A program made the position numbers and the translations under genes. Below the pieces are notes generated by a model. The model did not search any database and was not told the origin of the DNA. It saw only the letters and a program-made list of their open reading frames with translations. Positions 8,665 through 17,526 of a stretch of 64,000 nt of DNA are shown piece after piece. How positions within the stretch are numbered: the stretch's first letter is position 1; every line of letters starts with the position of its first letter. The stretch is taken from assembly GCA_963839535.1 (NCBI GenBank), contig CAWIVF010000008.1, forward strand, positions 124,001 to 188,000. The letters are read 5' to 3'. This stretch comes from RHKX01 sp963839535. Its GTDB lineage: Bacteria; Actinomycetota; Thermoleophilia; Solirubrobacterales; 70-9.

Positions 8665-9474
8665 ATGAAGAGACGATTCACAGGCGCGGCCGCAGTGGCC
8701 GTGACCGCCATGGCGCTGCTGGGGGCAACCGAGGCCTCGGCCGCGAAGGGCCCCGTCAACGCCAGCTTCTCTGAAGACGGCAGCAAGGGCTACAGCTTCA
8801 GCGTCTTCGGCGGCGAGCAGGGCGTCAGCGTCAGCGCGAACAAGAAGAACGCATTCGCCAACTACAGCACCAACGGGACCGCCAACGCGAAGAAGATCAA
8901 GGCGGTCTTCCAGGGCTACGGCAAGGTCAAGATGCGGTTCAACCAGAAGGGCAAGAGCGAGCGCGTCAAGCCGCCCAAGGGATGCAAGGGCCCCGACACC
9001 ATCGTCAAGAACGGCACCTGGAAGGGCATCTTCAAGTTCAAGGGCGAGAACGGGTACTCCAAGGTCTCGACCAAGAAGGCGAAGGGCACCGTCACTCAGG
9101 CGGAGAGCGACAAGCCGCTCGAGTGCAAGCCCGACGGTGGCGGGGGCAATGGAAAGAAGTGCGTGATCCTGTCGGCGTTCGACAAGGACACCTTCTTCTC
9201 GGCCCAGAAGATCGACGGGAAGGACCCCTCGTTCAGCGTCAGCACGAGCGACAAGAAGAACGGCATCTCGATCAACCGGTCGGCATTCGCAACCGGAGGC
9301 CAGTTCGACGCCAACGTGAACCAGGGGACGGCGACGCTCAAGCCGCCGTCACCGTTCTCGGGCACCGGCAACTACGCCAACGGCGAGCTCTCCGGCTCGC
9401 TGAAGGCGAAGCTGCCGGGCGACACGCTCAGCATCAAGGGCAGCGCGTCGCTGTCCGACGGCCAGTGCTTCTGA
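8665..9474 (+). CDS. Secreted protein of unknown function
   Basis: I do not recognise a characterised family. The 269-residue product has a clear signal peptide (MKRRF, a hydrophobic core, then ATEASAAKG, cleavage near residue 27). Two Lys/Gly/Ser-rich domains are joined by a Gly-rich linker with DGGGGNGKK near residue 160. Both halves hold an F-S-V-S-(A/T)-(N/S)-x-K-K-N-type strand, which suggests an internal duplication of a beta-rich domain. Four cysteines (two near CKGPD and ECKPD, one at the second-domain start, one at the C-terminus) could form disulfides. The ATG has a very strong purine-rich ribosome-binding site. It follows the metzincin gene and is closed by a strong terminator. Confidence 0.85.
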   Translation: MKRRFTGAAAVAVTAMALLGATEASAAKGPVNASFSEDGSKGYSFSVFGGEQGVSVSANKKNAFANYSTNGTANAKKIKAVFQGYGKVKMRFNQKGKSERVKPPKGCKGPDTIVKNGTWKGIFKFKGENGYSKVSTKKAKGTVTQAESDKPLECKPDGGGGNGKKCVILSAFDKDTFFSAQKIDGKDPSFSVSTSDKKNGISINRSAFATGGQFDANVNQGTATLKPPSPFSGTGNYANGELSGSLKAKLPGDTLSIKGSASLSDGQCF

Positions 9475-9507
9475 GCACGGACGAACGCTGAGGGCATCCG
9501 CCTGGCG

Positions 9508-9546
9508 AAGGGCCACTCCGACAACGCGTCGGGGTGGCCCTTTCGC
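9508..9546 (+). terminator. Intrinsic terminator after the secreted-protein gene
   Basis: A 14-bp stem pairs AGGGCCACTCCGAC (9509-9522) with GTCGGGGTGGCCCT (9528-9541), with one T-G wobble and loop AACGC, followed by a T-rich TTCGCTTT. It separates the inserted secreted-protein pair from nuoI, which therefore needs its own promoter or read-through. Confidence 0.85.
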
Positions 9547-9585
9547 TTTGGGGTGCCGGGTCTCCGGAGCGCGTAGGATCGGGCC

Positions 9586-10155
9586 ATGGAACCCGGCGCC
9601 GGAGACGAGACCCCGTCCAAATTCCCCTACCTGCCCGATGACTCCGTCGTCAGCGTGCAGCGCGGCCCCGAGCCGGGGGGCTTCGGCGGCGCCTACCGCG
9701 CGTTCGGCGAGACGCTGCGCGGGCTGAAGACCACGCTCGCGCGCGTCGTCGAGGGCCCGGTGACGGTCCAGTACCCGGAGGAGAAGACGCCGGTCTACCC
9801 GCGCTTCCGCGGCCGCCACAAGCTGCACCGCTTCGAGGACACGGGGCTCGAGAAGTGCGTCGGCTGCTCGCTCTGCGCCGCCGCCTGCCCGGCCGACTGC
9901 ATCCGCGTCGTCGCGGCCGAGAACGATCCCGACGATCGCGTCTCGGCCGGTGAGCGCTACGCCGCCGTCTACGAGATCAACCTGGCGCGCTGCATCTTCT
10001 GCGGCTACTGCGAGGTCGCGTGCCCGTTCGACGCGATCACCATGGGCCACGAGTACGAGATGGCCGACTACAACCGCGGCGACCTGATCTTCACGAAGGA
10101 GATGCTGCTCGCCGAGTCACTCGAAAGGGTGCCGCTGCGCAACGAGGGCGAGTAG
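9586..10155 (+). CDS. nuoI: NADH-quinone oxidoreductase subunit I (2x 4Fe-4S)
   Basis: NuoI holds clusters N6a and N6b, which pass electrons toward NuoB. The 189-residue product has two ferredoxin motifs: KCVGCSLCAAACPADC and RCIFCGYCEVACPFDA. The N-terminal 60 residues include the amphipathic segment that packs on NuoH. The ATG at 9586 is the first in frame after the terminator at 9508-9546. It is a stand-alone gene here, cut off from nuoH by two secreted-protein genes and from nuoJ by about 15.5 kb. Sequence and length are normal, so the subunit is probably functional. Confidence 0.97.
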   Translation: MEPGAGDETPSKFPYLPDDSVVSVQRGPEPGGFGGAYRAFGETLRGLKTTLARVVEGPVTVQYPEEKTPVYPRFRGRHKLHRFEDTGLEKCVGCSLCAAACPADCIRVVAAENDPDDRVSAGERYAAVYEINLARCIFCGYCEVACPFDAITMGHEYEMADYNRGDLIFTKEMLLAESLERVPLRNEGE

Positions 10156-10218
10156 CGAAGTAGGGTCGGGGCGACTTCACGGTCCCGTGGGGTCTCCGGG
10201 AGAAAAAGGGGAGATGAG

Positions 10219-10812
10219 ATGCCGAGGATCGGTTTGATCGCGCTGACCGTCGTGTTCGGAGTCGCAGGAGCCGGGTTGATCGGTTGCGGCGGCGACTCGG
10301 AATCGACGTCCGAGTCCGCTTCTCAGGAGGCGGAGGCGACGGGGAAAACTGAGGCCGAGGCTCCGCCGGAGGTCACCAAGGACGACTACATCGCCGCCGC
10401 CGACGAGCTCTGCGACGCAGTCCGGGCCGAGAACCTGAAGCTCGCGAAGGAGCGAGCCGCCCTCGCCGAGGAGCTCGCCTCGACGCCGAGCACCGAGACC
10501 GCCAAGAACGTGCAGGACATCGTCGAGGAGCTGGCCGACAACAGGCGCGAGCTGACGAAGGAGCTCAAGGCACTCGAGGAGCCCGCGTCAGGCGGCGCGG
10601 ACGCCTACCTGGAGAGCCGCGTGGAGGTCGAGAAGAAGCTCGACGCCTCAGCGAAGGCGTGGGGCGCCTACGCCGACGCCCTCGACGAGCCGACCGCGAC
10701 CGCCCTCAACGAGGCCGTCGAGGCGGAGAGCAAGTCGGTCGAGGCGAACGCCAAGCTTGCCGAGAAGTACGGCTTCGAGACCTGCGGGACGCTGATCCTG
10801 AAGCAGAAGTAG
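10219..10812 (+). CDS. Predicted lipoprotein of unknown function
   Basis: This is a 197-residue exported protein with a lipobox ending at C23 (AGLIGC), then a Ser/Glu/Ala-rich linker and a strongly helical, charged domain from about residue 53. The conserved start KDDYIAAADELC and a C-terminal cysteine (FETCGT) resemble small actinobacterial lipoproteins annotated only as hypothetical. A GGGAGAAAAAGGGGAG ribosome-binding region precedes the ATG. It follows nuoI by 63 bases. Its 3' end overlaps the convergent glycosyltransferase gene by 107 bases. Confidence 0.85.
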   Translation: MPRIGLIALTVVFGVAGAGLIGCGGDSESTSESASQEAEATGKTEAEAPPEVTKDDYIAAADELCDAVRAENLKLAKERAALAEELASTPSTETAKNVQDIVEELADNRRELTKELKALEEPASGGADAYLESRVEVEKKLDASAKAWGAYADALDEPTATALNEAVEAESKSVEANAKLAEKYGFETCGTLILKQK

Positions 10813-11941
10813 GCACGCGCCTCGCCAGCAGCTCGGCCAGCCCCCGGTCGAGGGCCGCCGGCTCGTATTGGTCCTCGTAGCGACGCCGGGCGGCCACCGC
10901 CAGGCGGGCGCGCAGCCGTTCATCCCCGGCGAGCCGTTCGAGCGCCGCCGCCAGCGCGGCCACGTCCCCGGGCTCGATCAGGATCGCATTGCGGTCGTGG
11001 GTCACCGTGTCCGGGATGCCCCGGTGGGAGGTGGTGATGATCGGCAAGCCCGCAGCGAGGGCCTCGATCACGACCAGCGGCTGGCCTTCGTTGCGATAGC
11101 TCGACGGGAAGGCGAAGACGCTCGCCCACGCCAACTCGTGGGTCTTGGCCGGGCCCGTCAGCGGACCGGTGAACTCGACCCGGACCGACGGATCGATCCG
11201 CTGCGCGACCACCGCCTCGGAGGTGGCCCGCGTCCGCTCGTCGCAGTCTCCGACGAGCCGGACGTGCCAGCCCGCTGCACGGTCTCCCAACCGTGCCAAC
11301 GCCTCGAGCAGCTCCGTGTGGCCCTTTCCCTCCCGCAGGTTGGAGAGGAACAGGACCCGCATGCCGCCGTCCTCGTCGCGCCGGGGTGGAGATGGATCCT
11401 CCACGAGCATCGGATCGTCGACCACGCACTGCAGGACGCCGACCCGCTCCGGCGGAACCAGGCCGTCGAAGCATCGGCGCAGGGACGGGGTGAGGACCCA
11501 GATCGAATGGGCCTGGGCGATCGTCGCCCTGATCAGCGCCCGCATGGCCCAGCCCGACTCGGCGTGGAAGTCCTCGAAGCGACCACCGAGCAGGTGCACG
11601 TAGACCCGCCGGCGCCCCGCTCGGGCGAGCCAGATCCAGAGGGCGTCGCGCAGAAAGCCCCATCTGCCCTGGGAGATCTGGACGTAGACGGCCGCCTCGC
11701 GATGCTTACCCATGGCCCGCAGCAGCCGCCATGCTGCGAGCAGCCCGATGCGGACGTTCTCGAGGTCGAGATGGTTCAGGTTGGCGAGCGAGCGGTCATC
11801 ACGGATCTCCACATGCTCGGCCAGCAGGCCGAGGCGCCGCAAAGACGCGAGCACGCATAGCGTCAGCACCGAATGGCCGAACACGGGCGGCGGAGTCGGA
11901 GCGAGGACGATGAGCCGTTCCGCCCGGGGCAATTCGCTCAA
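10706..11941 (-). CDS. Glycosyltransferase family 4-type protein
   Basis: This is a probable cytoplasmic retaining glycosyltransferase for an exported glycan. The 411-residue product has a GT-B architecture. The C-terminal donor-binding domain shows RVLFLSNLREGKGHTELLEA and FPSSYRNEGQPLVVIEALAAGLP, the usual E-x7-E region of GT4 enzymes, then TVTHDRNAILIEPGD. The last 35 or so residues are Ser/Arg-rich and are read through the antisense strand of the lipoprotein gene, so they may not be conserved. It is the last gene of a minus-strand glycan cluster, and its ATG overlaps the flippase stop (ATGA). Confidence 0.88.
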   Translation of the reverse strand: MSELPRAERLIVLAPTPPPVFGHSVLTLCVLASLRRLGLLAEHVEIRDDRSLANLNHLDLENVRIGLLAAWRLLRAMGKHREAAVYVQISQGRWGFLRDALWIWLARAGRRRVYVHLLGGRFEDFHAESGWAMRALIRATIAQAHSIWVLTPSLRRCFDGLVPPERVGVLQCVVDDPMLVEDPSPPRRDEDGGMRVLFLSNLREGKGHTELLEALARLGDRAAGWHVRLVGDCDERTRATSEAVVAQRIDPSVRVEFTGPLTGPAKTHELAWASVFAFPSSYRNEGQPLVVIEALAAGLPIITTSHRGIPDTVTHDRNAILIEPGDVAALAAALERLAGDERLRARLAVAARRRYEDQYEPAALDRGLAELLARRVPTSASGSASRRSRSRTSRQAWRSPRPTCSPPRRPR

Positions 11942-13173
11942 CCTCCTGGCCCTCTCTCCGTCCGTAGCAACCCGCGGCGTATGAGCACCGCACCGAGAAC
12001 GTAGACGACCGAGGAGGCCAGGGCCGCTCCGTTGATGCCCCAGGCGAGCGAACCCGCGGTCCAGAGCACGATGCCGGAGGCCACCGTGAGAACCATGATG
12101 CGCGACAGCTGCCGTCCCTGGCCCCGCGCCAGCATCATCTGGCCCCCCGCGATCGCGGGTCCGCGGAAGACGAGCCCTGGCGCGAGGATGACCAGAACCC
12201 AGCGGGCGTCGGCGAACTCGCTGCCGAAGATCGGCCCGATCAGGAAGAAGCCGGCCACCGTCACCGCGAGGGAGATCACGGCGAGCAGCAGCGCGGAGAG
12301 GCGCAGGATGCGGCGGGCCGCGACGTCGTCGAGCGTCCGTTCCGTCTCGAACGACGCCTGGCCGATCGCCGTTCCCGCGTACTCGGTCACCTCGCTCAGG
12401 TTGACCGCCGCGGTGTAGATCCCGAGCGCGGGCAGCCCCACGAGCGCCGCGACGATGAACTGATCGAGCCGACGAACAGCCCAGGTGGCGATCCGCGTGA
12501 CGGCCGAGCCCCGGCCGAGGCTCCAGGCGCGCTTCAGCCCCGGTCGCTCACCTTCCATTCGCGGGCTGAGCCGGAGGGCGAGGAGCACCGAGCCGAGGGA
12601 GCCCACCGCCCAGAGCACGAAGGCCACTCCGAGGGATGCCCCGGAGATCGCGGCGACCGCGAGGCCGACGGCGAGGACGAGCGAGCGGGCGATCCGCAGG
12701 GACGAGTAGGCCCACGGCCGCTTGGCGGCGATCAACACCGCCCCCACGTCCTCGACCACGACCGCCGCGGTCACGCCGACCAGGAGGAAGCAGGCGGCCC
12801 CGAGAGGGTCCAGGCCGAGAGCGACCGCCGGGACCACGAGCAGGACCAGGACGGCCAGTGCCAGCGCGGCGTGCCGGAGCGTCGCGGCGGGCAGCCGGCG
12901 GAGCTCGCCGTCGAGCAGCAGCCGGGCGAAGCCGGTGGGCACCGACCCGGCCATGACCAGCCCGCCGAGCCCGCAGGCGAGCGTCCACGTGGTCAGCTCG
13001 CCCTTTCCCGCCGGCCCGAACAGCCGCGCCGCGATGACGGCGGCGGCAAACGTGACGGCGGCGAAGACGATCTGCCCGGCGAGGGCGTTCACCGCGTAGC
13101 GTCCGCGCGGGCCGGGCCGGCTGAGCGCCGCCGTCCCAACCGGCGCCGGTGGACGCGAGCCGCTCCTCGCCAT
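11938..13173 (-). CDS. Wzx-type lipid-linked oligosaccharide flippase
   Basis: This is a polytopic membrane protein of 411 residues with about twelve to fourteen hydrophobic segments. The early segment VFAAVTFAAAVIAARLFGPAG is typical of the polysaccharide transporter / MATE-like superfamily. It would move lipid-linked oligosaccharide across the membrane. I chose the ATG at 13173 because it sits two bases after the stop of the upstream gene. An in-frame start at 13245 would overlap that gene by 70 bases. Genes for two glycosyltransferases, a sugar-type oxidoreductase and an AlkP-superfamily enzyme are in the same run. Confidence 0.88.
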   Translation of the reverse strand: MARSGSRPPAPVGTAALSRPGPRGRYAVNALAGQIVFAAVTFAAAVIAARLFGPAGKGELTTWTLACGLGGLVMAGSVPTGFARLLLDGELRRLPAATLRHAALALAVLVLLVVPAVALGLDPLGAACFLLVGVTAAVVVEDVGAVLIAAKRPWAYSSLRIARSLVLAVGLAVAAISGASLGVAFVLWAVGSLGSVLLALRLSPRMEGERPGLKRAWSLGRGSAVTRIATWAVRRLDQFIVAALVGLPALGIYTAAVNLSEVTEYAGTAIGQASFETERTLDDVAARRILRLSALLLAVISLAVTVAGFFLIGPIFGSEFADARWVLVILAPGLVFRGPAIAGGQMMLARGQGRQLSRIMVLTVASGIVLWTAGSLAWGINGAALASSVVYVLGAVLIRRGLLRTERGPGG

Positions 13174-13175
13174 CG

Positions 13176-14750
13176 CTAGAGGGCCGGCACCGCTGACACT
13201 TCGATGTCGGCCTCCACGACCTGCCGGCGCTCGGTGAGGAGCCACTCGAGGACCTCGCCCGCCAGCGCTTCGGGAACCGGCGAGCCGAACGCGTGGAGGA
13301 CCGTCGGCGCGATGTCGATCTCGCGCGGCGGCCGCCCCGGCGGGGGGCCCTGGGCCGAAATGCCCGGCCCCGCCGCGACGAGGAAGCCATCGCCGGTGTG
13401 CTCGGTCCGGGCGAAGGGGCCGCCCCTGTCATGGATCCGGCCGACGCGGGGATGCCGGACGGCCCTGATCCGCATGCCCGGAGACCACCGCACGAGAAGG
13501 TCCGGCAGTTGGCCGCTGTGATCTCCCGGCGCGATCTCGGCGACCGTCATCACCTCCCTGACGGCCGGCTCGCCGGTGGCGTCGTCGACGAGGGCCATCA
13601 GGTCGGCGGTGATCTCGGCGATCAGAGCGTCGCGTTCGGCCGGCTCGACGATGCCTTCGGGCTCACGTCCGGCGACGTTGATCCTGATCCAGGACGAGCC
13701 CGGCTCGGCCTCCGATACCGCTCGGCTGGTGGACCAGTCGATGGCCTCTCCCCACGCGCGATCGGCGATCTCCTCGAGCGTCCCGGTCGCGAGCAGCCTC
13801 CTGAGCCGGTGCCGGAGGAACATCGGGACGATCTTCGTCGCGATGGTCATCAGGGCGGCGCGCCCGCGCCCGCGCCCGCTCGGCGGCGTGGGAACCTCGT
13901 AGCCGAGCGCGATCATGACCTCGCGCAGGAGGTCCCGCGAAACCTCGTTGGGCCGCAGCCCGACCGTCGAGAAGACGAGCACGTCGGTCTCAGGGCCGGC
14001 CGCCTCGATCAGGGCGGCGATGTTGCGATCGGTCTCGAGGTAGGCGTCGAACATCCCCTCCCTGGCGCCGAACCGAGCGCGCGGCCGGGCCGGCTCCGAG
14101 GACCTCAGGTGGTGGAAGAAGGCGTGGCCGGCGAAGTGGGGCTCGGTGAAGTTGACCAGGGCGAAGTCCCAGTCGGCCCGCTCGAGGAGGTCCAGCGCCA
14201 GCGCGGTGCGACGCCGGGAGAGCCGGGCGAGGACGCGCCGGTAACGCCTCTCGGAGAACGGGTTGCGGTCGTAGTCGCGGTTGATCCAGTCCGGGTAGGG
14301 GGCGTGCCGGGCACTCATCTCCTCGTAGAGATCCGGCGGCCATGACGAGCCCTGCCGGGTGACTCGGATGCCCCAGCCTCCGAGCTCGGTCACGCCGTCG
14401 TCCTGCAGACCGCCCGCATAGGGAACGTCGAAGATGAGCACCTTGGGCTTCGGATCGGGCGCGTGGCGGCGCAGGACCCACCAGAAGGTGCGACGCCACC
14501 CTCCGGCCGCCATCCGCGCCCGGTTCACGCTGCCCGGCACGACGATGCGCCAGCTGTAGATGCCGTGCTCTCCGGGTTGCGCGCCGGTGATCAGGGACGC
14601 CCACGACGACTCCGGCATGTCCTCGCCGCAGGATCGCAGCGGCACGGCGACGCCCCGGTCGGCCAGCGCGGCGAGCGTCGGCAACCGGCCTTCGCGGATC
14701 CAGTCCAGGGCGAGGTCCCCGTCGCCGGCGTCGAAGCCGATCATCAGCAT
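13176..14750 (-). CDS. Alkaline-phosphatase-superfamily phosphodiesterase/sulfatase-like enzyme
   Basis: The 524-residue product fits the type I phosphodiesterase / nucleotide pyrophosphatase branch. Metal-ligand candidates include GFDAGD at the N-terminus, and EHTGDGFLVAAGPGI and IDIAPTVLHAFG at the C-terminus. The ITGAQPGEHGIYSW block matches the segment after the family nucleophile. At the usual Thr nucleophile position I see PESSW rather than a Thr, so the catalytic residue may be Ser or activity may be altered. No signal peptide is evident. Within the glycan cluster it may add or remove phospho-substituents, which is an inference. Confidence 0.82.
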   Translation of the reverse strand: MLMIGFDAGDGDLALDWIREGRLPTLAALADRGVAVPLRSCGEDMPESSWASLITGAQPGEHGIYSWRIVVPGSVNRARMAAGGWRRTFWWVLRRHAPDPKPKVLIFDVPYAGGLQDDGVTELGGWGIRVTRQGSSWPPDLYEEMSARHAPYPDWINRDYDRNPFSERRYRRVLARLSRRRTALALDLLERADWDFALVNFTEPHFAGHAFFHHLRSSEPARPRARFGAREGMFDAYLETDRNIAALIEAAGPETDVLVFSTVGLRPNEVSRDLLREVMIALGYEVPTPPSGRGRGRAALMTIATKIVPMFLRHRLRRLLATGTLEEIADRAWGEAIDWSTSRAVSEAEPGSSWIRINVAGREPEGIVEPAERDALIAEITADLMALVDDATGEPAVREVMTVAEIAPGDHSGQLPDLLVRWSPGMRIRAVRHPRVGRIHDRGGPFARTEHTGDGFLVAAGPGISAQGPPPGRPPREIDIAPTVLHAFGSPVPEALAGEVLEWLLTERRQVVEADIEVSAVPAL

Positions 14751-14758
14751 GCGCCGGC

Positions 14759-15934
14759 TCAGGGCCCGATCTCCCGCCAGATCCGCTCCATCGTCCGGAC
14801 ATGATCTTCGACGCGATGCCTGGCTGCGAGCTCGTCCCGCGCCGCGCGCTCGGGGCGGTGGTCCGGGAAGGCGCCGTCGCAGACCATCGTCATGCGGTCG
14901 AGCAGTCCCGCGGCGTCCCCGTTTGCAAACAGGAGGCCGCTGCGCCCGTCGGCGACCGATTCCCCGAACCCCCCGTCGGCGGAGGCGATCACCGGTACGT
15001 CACGAACGATCGCTTCGATCGCGACGAGCCCGAGCGGCTCGCGATACAGCGAGGGGGCGACGAGCGCCCAGGCGTCCTCGAGCTCCGACGTCCAATCCCA
15101 TGGCATCCCACGGCGGAACGAAATCGACCGGGACAGCCCGAGGCGCCCGACACGCTGCTCGAGCCGGCTCCGCTCGGGGCCGTCGCCGCAGATCCGCAGC
15201 GTCACGCCCGGTCGGCGCTCGAGAAGTGAAGCGAAGGCATCGATCAGCAGATCGAGGCCCTTGACCGGCGCGAGCCGCCCGGCGAACACGAAGTGGGGAC
15301 ATTCGCGGGGGGTGCGACGAAGGGGTCCGGTCGGCGCTGGGACCGGAAGCGGCACATGAGTGGCGGGGATTCCCACATGCTCCAGCTCGGCCGCGAGGTG
15401 AGCGCTCACGGCCAGCACCCGGTCGACGTGGCGCAGGCCGAGCCGGAAGGCCCGGTAGCGCACGGCGTCCCGGGTCGCCCGGGGGGCCGAGAGGCAACCC
15501 TCCCTGCGACAGACCGCGCCCATCGGCACCCGGCACTGGCTGCCGTCGGGGAGCAGCTTCGTGCCCTTCGGGCAGACCACCTTGAGGTCGGGGGGAATCA
15601 TCGTCGTCGGCACGGAGCGCAGCGGGGCGAGGACGGCCGGCGAGAGGTAGGGGAGCATCATCACGACGTGGACCACGTCGGGGGCGAACTCGCGCAGCGC
15701 GCGTCGCATCACCGCCGTCGAGCTCGGGTTGGCGACCTGGAGCACGGCCTGGGCGGCGGGGTGGTCCGTCGTCCGAGCGACGTATTCCGCGGTCCCACCC
15801 GCACCGTCGCCGATCGAGGTGGCCAGCAGCCGGACCTCGTGCCCCTCGCGCTCCAGCGCCCGCCGCAGGTCGGCGACGAATCGCTCGGTTCCACCGGGGC
15901 GCCGGGGCCAGTCGGTCGCGAGGAGGACCCTCAT
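14759..15934 (-). CDS. Glycosyltransferase family 4 protein
   Basis: This is a 391-residue GT-B enzyme. The N-terminus TDWPRRPGGTERFVADL is the acceptor-domain glycine motif. The donor domain has HFVFAGRLAPVKGLDLLIDA and PSLYREPLGLVAIEAIVRDVP, the conserved E-x7-E segment. A cysteine-rich insertion near residues 120-150 (CPKG, SQC, AVC, EGC) is common in one GT4 subgroup and may bind a metal. It starts within the stop of the oxidoreductase gene (ATGA overlap) and is followed nine bases later by the AlkP-type gene. Acceptor and sugar are unknown. Confidence 0.9.
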   Translation of the reverse strand: MRVLLATDWPRRPGGTERFVADLRRALEREGHEVRLLATSIGDGAGGTAEYVARTTDHPAAQAVLQVANPSSTAVMRRALREFAPDVVHVVMMLPYLSPAVLAPLRSVPTTMIPPDLKVVCPKGTKLLPDGSQCRVPMGAVCRREGCLSAPRATRDAVRYRAFRLGLRHVDRVLAVSAHLAAELEHVGIPATHVPLPVPAPTGPLRRTPRECPHFVFAGRLAPVKGLDLLIDAFASLLERRPGVTLRICGDGPERSRLEQRVGRLGLSRSISFRRGMPWDWTSELEDAWALVAPSLYREPLGLVAIEAIVRDVPVIASADGGFGESVADGRSGLLFANGDAAGLLDRMTMVCDGAFPDHRPERAARDELAARHRVEDHVRTMERIWREIGP

Positions 15935-16929
15935 CGCGCCGCGGCGAGCCGCTCCGCCGCGAGGACGACCTCGAGGCTGCGGAGCCCATCCTCGATCGTC
16001 GCCGGCCCCACGCCCTCGCCGCCGAGCGCGGCATCGACGAACGCTGAGAGCGCCAGGGCGAACGACGGCTCCCGGCGCGGGATCGGCAGGGCAAGCAGCC
16101 GGGTGGCGAGTGGCGATGGCCCCGAGGCGGAGTACGAGCGCCGGCGGGTCAGGCGCCGGGGCCAGCGGTCGGCGCGGAGCACTCCACCCTCACCCTCCAC
16201 CTCCCAGCGATGCTTGCGCCCCTCCACGTAGGAGGAACGCATCTCAACCGTTGCCCCACCGCGCATCCGCAGGCTCACCGACACATCGTCGTGCTCGGTG
16301 GCGTTCGACGAGATGGCCGCGTCGGCGACCTCGGCGACCTCGTCGTCGAGCAGCCATCGCGCCATGTCGACCGAATGGGAGAGGAGGTCGAGGGCAACGC
16401 CCCCACCGCTGTCGCGGCGCCGCTTCCAGTCCGGCATGGAGTCGGGCCGTCCGGCCTCGCAGTGCCAGCAGCGAGCGCCGGTGACACGTCCGATCCCGCC
16501 GGCGCGGATTCGCCTCCGCAGCTCGGCGAAGACCGGGTTGAAGCGAAAGTTGAACCCCACGGCATCGGGCACGGACCGGCCCCGCAGGGCCCCGGCCACG
16601 GCCTCCGCCCCCACCGCATCGATCGCGACCGGCTTCTCGAGGTAGAGCGGCTTCCCGGCGCCGGCGACCGCGTCGGCCAACTCCGCGTGGGTGGCGCTCG
16701 GAGAGCAGATGACGACCGCGTCAAGGTCGGGTCGCGCAATCAGTTCCCCGGCGTCGTCGAGTACCTCGGCGCCGAATCCAGCGACCGCCTCGCGGGCAGC
16801 GGCCGACGGATCAGCGATCGCGACGACCGCGACCCGGGGGTCATCGAGGAGGGTGCGGAGGTGGTACTGACGGGCGACGCCCCCGCACCCGACGAGCCCG
16901 ACCCTGAGGGAAGCCGTGCTCGCCGTCAT
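15931..16929 (-). CDS. Gfo/Idh/MocA family oxidoreductase
   Basis: This is an NAD(P)-dependent sugar or cyclitol dehydrogenase-like enzyme of 332 residues. The N-terminal Rossmann motif is GLVGCGGVARQYHLR. The family motif YLEKPVAID follows near residue 95, and the C-terminal alpha/beta domain has GGGVALDLLSHSVDMARWLL with the conserved His. In this cluster it could make a modified sugar for the glycan assembled by the two glycosyltransferases and the flippase. Substrate cannot be read from sequence. It overlaps the downstream glycosyltransferase by four bases. Confidence 0.9.
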   Translation of the reverse strand: MTASTASLRVGLVGCGGVARQYHLRTLLDDPRVAVVAIADPSAAAREAVAGFGAEVLDDAGELIARPDLDAVVICSPSATHAELADAVAGAGKPLYLEKPVAIDAVGAEAVAGALRGRSVPDAVGFNFRFNPVFAELRRRIRAGGIGRVTGARCWHCEAGRPDSMPDWKRRRDSGGGVALDLLSHSVDMARWLLDDEVAEVADAAISSNATEHDDVSVSLRMRGGATVEMRSSYVEGRKHRWEVEGEGGVLRADRWPRRLTRRRSYSASGPSPLATRLLALPIPRREPSFALALSAFVDAALGGEGVGPATIEDGLRSLEVVLAAERLAAAR

Positions 16930-16931
16930 TC

Positions 16932-17450
16932 CTAGCGCGCAGGTTCCTCCGCGACCGACTCGCTCTCATCGGTTGCCGCCTTCGGATCCGCCGGCTTCTC
17001 CGGCTTGGCCTCGGCCGCCGGCTTCGCGCCGGGTGACGCGGGCTTCGGCTTCGTCGCCTTCGCGGCGGTCTTGACGGCCTCGGCGCCGGCGGGCTTCTCC
17101 GGCGCGGCGCTTCCGGCCGGCTCCGACGAAGCTGCTGCCGGCGGGGTCGCCGTGGTCTTCGCGGCGGTCTGAGCGGCTCCGGGGGTGGTCACCGGAGCCT
17201 CCGGCGAGGAGCCGCGAACGCGCGAGCGGACCGCAACCGCGACGCCGGCGCCGGCGGCAACGGCTGCGCCGATGACCGGAATCCGCCGGTCCTTGGGAAG
17301 CGGCGCGGCATCGCCGAGCGCATCGGCTGCCTTCGTGGCTGCGTCGCGGACCGATCCGGCCACGCCGGCCGCGTCCGAGCGGACGTTCCGGGCGACCGCG
17401 AGGGCCTGGTCGATGGGGCTCTTCGGCTTGCGTGCCAAGGGGTTTCTCAC
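16932..17450 (-). CDS. Ala/Lys/Pro-rich low-complexity protein
   Basis: The 172-residue product starts at GTG 17450. After an N-terminal segment with one hydrophobic stretch (residues about 57-72, IPVIGAAVAAGAGVAVAV), it becomes an extended Ala/Lys/Pro/Glu tail (SEPAGSAAPEKPAGAEAV type) like linker or histone-H1-type tails. It may be a membrane-anchored protein with a disordered cytoplasmic tail. Low complexity makes homology calls unsafe. It lies two bases upstream of the oxidoreductase gene and is probably the first gene of the minus-strand cluster. Confidence 0.7.
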   Translation of the reverse strand: MRNPLARKPKSPIDQALAVARNVRSDAAGVAGSVRDAATKAADALGDAAPLPKDRRIPVIGAAVAAGAGVAVAVRSRVRGSSPEAPVTTPGAAQTAAKTTATPPAAASSEPAGSAAPEKPAGAEAVKTAAKATKPKPASPGAKPAAEAKPEKPADPKAATDESESVAEEPAR

Positions 17451-17526
17451 TGTGGCTGCTCCTCTGGTCGGTGGAGTGATCCTCGTCCCTGGACGATTCC
17501 CGCCTCGCGGATATCCAACCCTCCGA

